From an uncultured Oceanospirillales bacterium (GTDB taxonomy: Bacteria > Pseudomonadota > Gammaproteobacteria > Pseudomonadales > Litorivicinaceae), in the NCBI GenBank assembly GCA_913061245.1, contig CAJXTO010000036.1, positions 1 to 12,182 on the forward strand: a stretch of 12,182 bases of DNA. The letters run 5' to 3'. Below the pieces are notes generated by a model. The model was not told where the DNA came from. It did not search any database and saw only the letters and a list, made by a program, of their open reading frames with translations. Position numbers and translations under genes: made by a program. Shown here piece after piece: positions 5,594 to 12,182 of the stretch; position 1 is the stretch's first letter, and the number at the start of each line of letters is the position of its first letter.

Positions 5594-6816
5594 GCATTCC
5601 ATTGAAATCGTTCGTCATTGGCCTCGCTATATTTGGCGTAGGAATTGGCGGATTTATTTTACTCACACAATCGAAACCAACCGCAGCCGTGCGCGAGGCA
5701 CCTGCAGCTGTTTGGCGCGTTTCAACCGAAGTGATTGAACTGGAAACGGTATCCCCAGTGTTTAACGGATTCGGTACGATCGAAAATCCAGATACACAAA
5801 CACTCAAAGCACGGATAGCAACAGACGTTGCCTCTCTAAACGTTCGCGAAGGCGCACGCGTTCGTGCCAACGAGGTTCTCATGGAGCTCGATGCGGTCGA
5901 TGCCGAAATCAAACTGTCACAGGCACAAGCCAATCTAGCCGATGCAAAAGCGAATCTCATCGCACTCGATGCGACTGAAGCAAAAGACCAAGAGGCACTG
6001 CAGCTCGATCAAGAAGCGCTCGAAATTTTAGAGCACAAGCTCTCCCGTATACAGGACCTAAAACAACGTAATCTCGCGAGTGAACAAGACCTCGATACAG
6101 CGCGACAAGCTGTTGTGAATCAAAAACTCCAGATTAACCGGCGTGAATTGGCATTATCGACAGTGGATTCGAAGCGTGATCAATTAAAGACAGCGATCCA
6201 ACGATTTGAGGCGGAGGTTCGAGCGGCAACTCGCGATTTCGAATCAACATCAGTGCGAGCTCCTCAAGATGGCCAGGTCATTGAAGTCAATGTTGTTGCC
6301 GGCGATCGCGTTCAATCCAATCAAAATCTTGCAATCTTCGCTCCAGATTCTGGTCGCGAAATTCGAGTACAAGTACCGGCAGTCGTTGGACAAACACTGT
6401 CCCAATCCTTAATCAAAAATGAACCTGTCAGCGCAAAGACCGATCGCGATCACCAATTATCTTTAACGCGGGTGAGCGGTGCTGTTCGTGACAACACAGG
6501 TTCCATCGATGCGTTCTTTGCATCCGATGTCGATCTCCCGGCAACCGGCACGGTTATCTCCGTATCAATTCAATTGGCAGCAGAGCAAAATGTTGTTGTC
6601 TTACCAACTGACGCGCTCTATGGGGGCAATCTGATTTATCGCATCACCCCATCCAATACACTGGAGGCGATTTCAGTTGAACGTCTCGGACAACGTCCAG
6701 GCCCAGAGAAAACTGAAGTACTGGTCCGCTCATCATTGCTCGGATCCGGTGACCGAATTCTCGTCTCTCGCCTACCCGCAGCCGTGACAGGCCTGCAAGT
6801 TGAGGTTATCCAGTGA
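5587..6816 (+). CDS. RND efflux periplasmic adaptor (HlyD/membrane fusion protein family)
   Basis: The adaptor of a tripartite efflux pump, anchored in the inner membrane and linking the permease to an outer-membrane channel. From the ATG at 5587 the protein has 409 residues. It has a short basic start and one transmembrane segment (about 8–27) without a lipobox cysteine. Next come a first lipoyl half-motif (about 75–105, IATDVASLNVREGARVRANE), a long Ala/Gln/Glu-rich coiled-coil hairpin (about 106–218), the second lipoyl half (about 223–254, VRAPQDGQVIEVNVVAGDRV) and β-barrel/membrane-proximal regions. The ATG at 5569 adds MNKRLP but has no ribosome-binding site, whereas AAAAGG lies 6 nt before 5587. 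Its stop overlaps the permease start by 4 nt, so the two are translationally coupled. Substrate unknown. Confidence 0.88.
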   Translation: MRRIPLKSFVIGLAIFGVGIGGFILLTQSKPTAAVREAPAAVWRVSTEVIELETVSPVFNGFGTIENPDTQTLKARIATDVASLNVREGARVRANEVLMELDAVDAEIKLSQAQANLADAKANLIALDATEAKDQEALQLDQEALEILEHKLSRIQDLKQRNLASEQDLDTARQAVVNQKLQINRRELALSTVDSKRDQLKTAIQRFEAEVRAATRDFESTSVRAPQDGQVIEVNVVAGDRVQSNQNLAIFAPDSGREIRVQVPAVVGQTLSQSLIKNEPVSAKTDRDHQLSLTRVSGAVRDNTGSIDAFFASDVDLPATGTVISVSIQLAAEQNVVVLPTDALYGGNLIYRITPSNTLEAISVERLGQRPGPEKTEVLVRSSLLGSGDRILVSRLPAAVTGLQVEVIQ

Positions 6817-9800
6817 TCGGATTTGTGCACATGTTTGCCAAACATCGTGTCGCTGCCAATTTGCTCATGGTGATTATGATCATCGCTGGTGCAATCGGCG
6901 TAGATCGTTTGAGAACTCAATTCTTTCCAACGTTTGAACTCGACATTATTACAGTCTCAGTTGCGTGGCCCGGAGCCACCGCTGAGGATGTACAAGAAGG
7001 CCTAACTGTTCCAATTGAAAACGCAATCGAAGAATTGGCGGTCATTGATTCGATCGATGCCACCAGTCAGTTTGGTTCTGCAAGTTTTCGTATCGAACTC
7101 GTCGAAGGCACCAATCTCTCACAAGCGCTTGATGACATCAGCCAACGGATTGATCAGAACCTGACGTTGCCTGAGGGCGCTGAAGATCCAATGGTATCTT
7201 CGTTGACCCGATATGAAGACATTTCTAACTTACTCATCACCGGACCCCTGACGCCTTTTGAACTTCAAAAACTTGCGCTTCAAGCAGAACAAGAACTTCT
7301 CGCGCGCGGGATTCGAAAGGTCGACTTCCGAGGTTTACCGACCCGTGAAATGCAGATCGAGACAACTGCAGAGACGCTTGCCTCTCTCGGACTGACTTTA
7401 GACACGCTGGCGGATCGCATACTCACCCAAGCACGCGATTTGCCGGCAGGTACAGCAGGTCGCGATGATGGCGAACGGCAACTCAGAAGTCTCGAACAAG
7501 GGCGCAGTCAAACAGATATCTCAAATACACTGATTGCACTCGATGGCTCGCCAATCGGAACTCGGCTTGGCGATATCGCCATCGTGCGTGATCGCGTCGA
7601 TCCAAAAGCACCCTATCTTACCTATCAGGGACAGCCTGCCGTCGAGATTATCCCGCAGCGCACGGAAAATGATTCAACTCTTGCAATGGCAGAGATCACG
7701 AATCAATGGATTGCCGAGGCGCAACCGTTACTTCCAAGTGGGACCCAACTGATTGTTCTAGATGAACGCTGGCAGTATCTAAACGATCGCATCAATTTGT
7801 TGCTCGAAAATGGACTCACAGGCCTCCTATTTGTCGTCATCATTTTGTATCTCTTTTTAAACCAACGCGTCGCATTCTGGGTCACTCTTGGAATTCCAGT
7901 TTCATTTCTGGCGACGCTAGCGATTCTTTGGATGATCGGCGGCACCATCAACATGATCAGCCTGTTCGGAATGATCATGGCGCTTGGGGTCATTGTGGAT
8001 GATGCAATTGTTGTGGCTGAAGACACTCTGTCCCTCTATCAATCAGGACAAACACCGCTCAACGCAGCATTACACGGCTCAGAGCGCATGCTTGCACCCG
8101 TTGTGTCATCGAGCTTGACCACCATTGCCGCTTTCTCCCCACTCCTGATCGTCGGCGGAATTATTGGCTCCATTCTGAAAGACATCCCCATCATCGTGAT
8201 TTGTGTCATTGTGGCATCGTTGATCGAATGCTTTTTGATTCTCCCAGGTCACCTACAGCAGAGTCTTAATCGCGGACACCGCCATGATGAGGGGAAAATC
8301 AGGCAAGCACTGGACCGTGGGTTCATCAACTTCCGCGACAATGTGTTTAAACCATTTGTAGGGATTATCTTAAAAGCGCCAGCGCTCACGTTGGTCACCG
8401 CACTGACCGTGTTCATTCTTTCCATCGGATTGATTTCCGGTGGACGCGTTAAATTCACGTTCTTCCCTTCGATCGATGGGACAACGCTGTGGGCTGGAGC
8501 TCAGTTCACTACAGGGACCACTCCGCAAGAAGTGGATCAATTTCTCAACCACCTCGAAGAGACCGCTCAGGCTGTTAATAAAGAATTTGGTGGCACAGTC
8601 ATCCGCCACACGTTACAGCAACATCGGCAACTGTCAGCACCTGGCGTCCGAGGAGGAACTGGTGATCATTATGGAACACTGAAGGTCATCCTCACGGGAG
8701 AGCTTGAAGGTCCACCGAATGACGAGATCATTGATGCATGGCGGGCCAAGATCAAATTACCTGGCGGTATTGAGAAATTCTCCATTCGACAGGCTCAAGG
8801 TGGACCTCCATCAAAGCCTATCGAAATTAAGCTGACCGGAGGTAACGCGGAAATCCTAAAGGCTGCCTCGCTTGAGATACAAGATGCGCTCAGGCGCTAC
8901 CCTGGCGTCTCAAATATCGACGACGATCTCCCATTCGGTGCAGAACAATTGGTGGTTAAATTAACCCCCCAGGGACGTCAGTTAAACCTCAGTTCACAGC
9001 AGCTCGCACGACAGTTACGCGGGGCTTTCGAGGGACGCACGCTGCAAACATTTTATGAAGATGGCATCGAAGTTGACGTCCTTCTCTCGCTCTCTGAAAC
9101 CGAACGTGACCGACTCGCAACACTTGATCAACTCCCAATCGTCACCCCAAGCGGGACCATCGTTCCGCTCCCAGTGGTCGCTTCATTTGAAGCGCGTCGA
9201 GGTCTTGATGAATTGCGACGTACCGATGGTCAAATGAGCATTGTCGTGAGTGCTGACGTGAATAATCTCACTGCTAACGCAGCCGAAATTCTGACCGATG
9301 TACGCACGAGTGCATTGCCAGAAATCACAGCCAAGTACGGCTTAAAATCCAACATTCAAGGTCGCGCTCAAGACCGCGAAGAAACCTTTGCAGACATGAA
9401 AGTGGGCGTATTGGTTGCGCTGACGATGATTTACATCATTCTGGCCTGGGTCTTCTCAAGCTACTCGTGGCCATTTGCTGTTTTGATTGCAATCCCGCTC
9501 GGCCTGACAGGGGCGATCGGTGGCCATTGGCTGATGGGGCTCGACCTCACTGTGCTGTCGTTGTTCGGGTTCTTTGGACTGTCTGGAATTGTGATTAACG
9601 ACTCGATCGTATTGGTAGACACCTATCGCCGCCTAATTCAGGCAGGTGAAGACCACATGGAGGCAATTGTTAAGGCGAGTTGCCTTAGATTTCGGGCTGT
9701 CTTGGTCACATCATTGACGACCATCGCTGGCCTCACACCGATCTTATTTGAGACATCACCACAGGCACAGTTTCTCATCCCAATGGCGACGACGATTGTT

Positions 9801-9932
9801 TTCGGACTGGCCTACGGGACTGTCCTGGTTTTAATGATTGTGCCGTCTGTACTCAGTTTGATTGAAAGAAATCGTAATCGAACAAAGTCTGCGCATTCCG
9901 AGTACACAGTAGTTGAAGAGCCGACTCACTAA
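6813..9932 (+). CDS. RND efflux permease (AcrB/HAE1-like)
   Basis: A 1039-residue inner-membrane proton-driven exporter of the AcrB superfamily, normally a trimer. TM1 is near residues 10–30. The first periplasmic porter loop spans about 31–330, TM2–TM6 about 335–475, TM7 about 525–545, the second porter loop about 546–860, and TM8–TM12 about 862–1018. The TM4 proton-relay pair is present as D396 and D397 in GVIVDDAIVVAED. The TM10 lysine of AcrB (K940) aligns with N929 in GIVINDSIVLVD. The GTG start at 6813 overlaps the adaptor stop (GTGA) and is preceded by GAGG at 7-nt spacing. No outer-membrane channel gene follows, so a TolC-like protein elsewhere is presumed. Drug, dye or lipid substrates cannot be told apart from this sequence. 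The last 80 nt overlap the tatD-like gene on the other strand. Confidence 0.93.
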   Translation: MIGFVHMFAKHRVAANLLMVIMIIAGAIGVDRLRTQFFPTFELDIITVSVAWPGATAEDVQEGLTVPIENAIEELAVIDSIDATSQFGSASFRIELVEGTNLSQALDDISQRIDQNLTLPEGAEDPMVSSLTRYEDISNLLITGPLTPFELQKLALQAEQELLARGIRKVDFRGLPTREMQIETTAETLASLGLTLDTLADRILTQARDLPAGTAGRDDGERQLRSLEQGRSQTDISNTLIALDGSPIGTRLGDIAIVRDRVDPKAPYLTYQGQPAVEIIPQRTENDSTLAMAEITNQWIAEAQPLLPSGTQLIVLDERWQYLNDRINLLLENGLTGLLFVVIILYLFLNQRVAFWVTLGIPVSFLATLAILWMIGGTINMISLFGMIMALGVIVDDAIVVAEDTLSLYQSGQTPLNAALHGSERMLAPVVSSSLTTIAAFSPLLIVGGIIGSILKDIPIIVICVIVASLIECFLILPGHLQQSLNRGHRHDEGKIRQALDRGFINFRDNVFKPFVGIILKAPALTLVTALTVFILSIGLISGGRVKFTFFPSIDGTTLWAGAQFTTGTTPQEVDQFLNHLEETAQAVNKEFGGTVIRHTLQQHRQLSAPGVRGGTGDHYGTLKVILTGELEGPPNDEIIDAWRAKIKLPGGIEKFSIRQAQGGPPSKPIEIKLTGGNAEILKAASLEIQDALRRYPGVSNIDDDLPFGAEQLVVKLTPQGRQLNLSSQQLARQLRGAFEGRTLQTFYEDGIEVDVLLSLSETERDRLATLDQLPIVTPSGTIVPLPVVASFEARRGLDELRRTDGQMSIVVSADVNNLTANAAEILTDVRTSALPEITAKYGLKSNIQGRAQDREETFADMKVGVLVALTMIYIILAWVFSSYSWPFAVLIAIPLGLTGAIGGHWLMGLDLTVLSLFGFFGLSGIVINDSIVLVDTYRRLIQAGEDHMEAIVKASCLRFRAVLVTSLTTIAGLTPILFETSPQAQFLIPMATTIVFGLAYGTVLVLMIVPSVLSLIERNRNRTKSAHSEYTVVEEPTH

Positions 9933-10596
9933 GCTCAAGCTCCTGTGCTAAAACGCGTCCAATCAGTGGCAAGTGAGCAGGTGAGCCTTCTCGCTTGCCC
10001 GCAATCGGTAAATCTGGCGCATCACTCTCAAGCAATATCCTGTCTTTTGGAATCGATTGAAAAACAGACAGCGCTCGAGGCTTCGGCTTTCGCGTCATCA
10101 GCCCACCTGCGCTTAGATACCCACCGAGAGAGAGATATGCTCTAGCAATGTCGATGGATCCAGTGAATGCATGGATAACAAAACGCTCACACCGAACCTT
10201 CTTTAATAGGGAGATCACTTCGTTATGTGATTTCACAGCGTGGATAATGACTGCGCGATCCAGCGACCGAGCGAGCGCTAACTGACTCTCAAATGCATGA
10301 ATCTGAGCAGTCTGTTCAGGCATTCCAGATCGAAAATCAAGACCAATTTCACCGATCGCACTTTTCTGATGCCGGAGCAACACGTCTTCAAGAATTGAAA
10401 GCCAATCGGATTTTTGAGTGAGGTGGTGTGGATGAAGCCCAAATGCCACGCATGGAGCTTTGTCTTCGATCCAACGCCATTGATCGGGATGGGTACCAGT
10501 TGCAATGAAACTGACGCCGACTAAGCCGGCTTCTTTAAGCACTTCGTCAGAAGGGGAAGACATCAGCTCAAGATGAGCATTGATATCAACCCACAT
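9853..10596 (-). CDS. yjjV: TatD-family metal-dependent hydrolase, YjjV-like
   Basis: A 247-residue TIM-barrel protein of the TatD deoxyribonuclease-like family, closest in memory to E. coli YjjV. Shared motifs are FGLHPHHL, AIGEIGLDF (metal-binding Glu), VIIHAVKSH, VIHAFTGS and ILLESDAPDLPIAGK (catalytic/metal Asp). The N-terminal metal motif, normally D-x-H-x-H, reads D4-I-N6-A-H8 here, so one histidine ligand is asparagine. TatD proteins are metal-dependent nucleases or phosphoesterases; the physiological substrate of YjjV is not settled. The ATG at 10596 follows the prfC stop by 3 nt (a TTG at 10599 directly abuts it), so translation is probably coupled to prfC. In E. coli yjjV also lies a few genes downstream of prfC. 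The 3' end overlaps the RND permease gene by 80 nt. Confidence 0.87.
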   Translation of the reverse strand: MWVDINAHLELMSSPSDEVLKEAGLVGVSFIATGTHPDQWRWIEDKAPCVAFGLHPHHLTQKSDWLSILEDVLLRHQKSAIGEIGLDFRSGMPEQTAQIHAFESQLALARSLDRAVIIHAVKSHNEVISLLKKVRCERFVIHAFTGSIDIARAYLSLGGYLSAGGLMTRKPKPRALSVFQSIPKDRILLESDAPDLPIAGKREGSPAHLPLIGRVLAQELELSESALQLLCTRNAQTLFDYDFFQSN

Positions 10597-10599
10597 CAA

Positions 10600-12180
10600 T
10601 CAATGCTCTCGCGTTTCCAAGAACTGAACATCTGGCCAGCGTTCTTGCATCAACTGCAGATTCGCTCGTGAAGGAGCCAGATAGGTCAGGTATCCACCGC
10701 CATCATCAGCGAGATGTTCATAGGCCTTCTTCTTAAAATCGGCGAGCATTTTAGGATCATCGCATTTGATCCAACGTGCCGTGTGGACGCTAATTTGGTC
10801 GTAAACTGCCTCAGCCTTGTATTCATCAAGAAGCCGAAATGCAACCACATCGAACTGCAACACACCCACCGCACCAACGATCAAATCGTTATTTTTATGC
10901 GGCATAAACACCTGTGTTGCACCCTCTTCTGATAACTGCGTCAACCCTTTCTGGAGTTGTTTTGTCTTCAACGGATCTTTAAGTCGGACTCGACGAAATA
11001 ATTCAGGAGCAAAGTGGGGAATCCCGGTGAATTGCAGATCCTCTCCCTCTGTAAACGTATCGCCGATTTGAATCGTGCCGTGGTTATGCAGACCCAAAAT
11101 ATCGCCTGGGTACGCTTCTTCAGCCGAGGCACGGTCACCAGCCAAAAATGTGACTGCATCAGAGATGCGAACATCTTTGCCAATCCGAGTGTGCTTGATC
11201 TTCATGCCCTTCTTGTAGGCTCCAGAGCACACGCGGAGAAATGCAATACGATCACGATGTTTCGGATCCATATTGGCTTGGATCTTAAACACAAAGCCTG
11301 AAAACTTTTCTTCAGTTGGGTCGACCGTTCGCGTTTCTGTCTCACGAACAATCGGCTTGGGTGCGTATTCGACGAAGTCATCAAGCATCTCGCGGACGCC
11401 GAAATTTCCCATCGCTGTGCCAAAAAATACCGGCGTCAGTTCACCCGCCAAGAACCGTTCGACCTCGAATTCTGGAGTTGCTTCTCGCACAAGCTCAACT
11501 TGATCTGCAAAATCCTGCCACTCAGATCCAAGCAGTTCGCGCGCCTCGTCTGAATCAAGACCTTGGATTTTTACATCGTCAGGAATTCGGTCACCTTGTC
11601 CTTTGATGTAGACGTGAATCGTATCGGTTCTTAGATGATAAACACCCTTGAAATGAGGACCCATTCCGATTGGCCAAGTAACAGGAGTCGCTTCAATTTT
11701 TAAAACGTCTTCAACTTCATCCATCAACTCAATCGGATCGCGAATATCACGGTCCAATTTATTCACAAATGAAACGATCGGCGTGGTCCGCAAACGGCAC
11801 ACTTGCATCAGCTTAATTGTGCGGTCCTCAACACCCTTGGCGCCATCAAGTACCATCAACGCTGAATCGACTGCTGTCAGCGTCCGATAGGTATCTTCAG
11901 AAAAATCCTCGTGACCCGGCGTATCTAAGAGATTCACGACACGATCTTTATAAGGAAACTGCATCACCGAGGTTGTCACCGAAATACCGCGCTCCTGCTC
12001 CATCTGCATCCAGTCAGATGTTGCATGGCGGGCCGCTTTCCGCGCTTTAACAGTACCGGCAACAGAAATCGCATTTCCGAATAACAGAAGCTTTTCTGTC
12101 ATTGTCGTTTTACCAGCATCCGGGTGCGAGATGATTGCAAATGTGCGGCGGATCGCACCTTCCCGTTCAATTTGATTCAC
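10600..12180 (-). CDS. prfC: Peptide chain release factor 3 (RF3)
   Basis: RF3 is a translational GTPase that removes RF1 or RF2 from the ribosome after peptide release. The 526 residues match E. coli RF3 (529) throughout. The G domain has P-loop SHPDAGKTT (18–26), switch region RGISVTTSVM (64–73), DTPGHED (86–92) and NKLD (140–143), followed by domain II with GFVFKIQANMDPKHRDR and AEEAYPGDILGLHNHGTIQIGDTF. Domain III includes FAPELFRRVRLKDPLK and NNDLIVGAVGVLQFDVV, and the protein ends in QFLETREH. The start shown is a GTG at 12180, 2 nt from the window edge. Its ribosome-binding site is not visible, and E. coli RF3 has only two more residues before RRTFAII, so a start just outside is possible. 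The yjjV-like gene follows after 3 nt. Confidence 0.96.
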   Translation of the reverse strand: MNQIEREGAIRRTFAIISHPDAGKTTMTEKLLLFGNAISVAGTVKARKAARHATSDWMQMEQERGISVTTSVMQFPYKDRVVNLLDTPGHEDFSEDTYRTLTAVDSALMVLDGAKGVEDRTIKLMQVCRLRTTPIVSFVNKLDRDIRDPIELMDEVEDVLKIEATPVTWPIGMGPHFKGVYHLRTDTIHVYIKGQGDRIPDDVKIQGLDSDEARELLGSEWQDFADQVELVREATPEFEVERFLAGELTPVFFGTAMGNFGVREMLDDFVEYAPKPIVRETETRTVDPTEEKFSGFVFKIQANMDPKHRDRIAFLRVCSGAYKKGMKIKHTRIGKDVRISDAVTFLAGDRASAEEAYPGDILGLHNHGTIQIGDTFTEGEDLQFTGIPHFAPELFRRVRLKDPLKTKQLQKGLTQLSEEGATQVFMPHKNNDLIVGAVGVLQFDVVAFRLLDEYKAEAVYDQISVHTARWIKCDDPKMLADFKKKAYEHLADDGGGYLTYLAPSRANLQLMQERWPDVQFLETREH

Positions 12181-12182
12181 AG

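Noticed and set aside
10714..12050. Plus-strand and alternate-frame open frames within prfC
   Set aside because: Shadows of the RF3 coding sequence without domain content.
1..12182. Mobile element, prophage, CRISPR array or tRNA/rRNA gene
   Set aside because: No transposase or integrase, regularly spaced repeats, terminal inverted repeats or RNA-gene signatures were seen; gene content and codon style are uniform and chromosomal.

Overview
The window looks like a compact chromosomal segment from a gammaproteobacterium, probably a free-living Oceanospirillales/Pseudomonadales-type lineage; I cannot name the genus. The left end has the classic gammaproteobacterial order rpsP – ffh, with ypjD and corB (yfjD) diverging from ffh. 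The right end has prfC followed by a yjjV-like TatD hydrolase. The proteins resemble E. coli homologues closely in length and motifs (Ffh, YpjD, CorB, NudL, CsrA, YjjV, RF3). I see no rRNA, tRNA, IS element, integrase or CRISPR array.

Layout. Positions 1–36 (minus) hold the first 12 codons of rpsP, with a good promoter overlapping the ffh stop codon. Positions 113–1480 (minus) are ffh, the protein subunit of the signal recognition particle. Positions 1542–3641 (plus) are ypjD and corB, two inner-membrane proteins. Positions 3601–4188 (minus) and 4223–4774 (plus) are two unrelated Nudix hydrolases placed head to head: a NudL-type CoA pyrophosphatase and a zinc-ribbon Nudix enzyme. Positions 4771–5094 (minus) encode a small YqfO/NIF3-like protein. 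Positions 5323–9932 (plus) are csrA, a periplasmic adaptor and an RND efflux permease. Positions 9853–12180 (minus) are the TatD-family hydrolase and prfC (release factor 3), whose start lies at the window edge.

The genes are packed tightly. Three convergent pairs overlap tail to tail (41, 4 and 80 nt), and two divergent pairs leave only 61 and 34 nt between starts, each with a single heptamer that reads as a −10 box on both strands. The only sizeable non-coding stretch is the 228-nt gap before csrA. It carries a candidate promoter and three GGA motifs that suggest CsrA autoregulation.

Most of this is core housekeeping DNA. The part least explained by known organisation is the csrA–adaptor–RND block. 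csrA is not in its usual alaS/tRNA-Ser context. Between its stop codon and the adaptor gene lies a 15-bp inverted repeat (one bulged base) that covers the adaptor's start codon and part of its ribosome-binding site. This suggests, but does not prove, that efflux expression is translationally coupled to csrA. No outer-membrane channel gene is present, so this pump would need a TolC-like partner encoded elsewhere.
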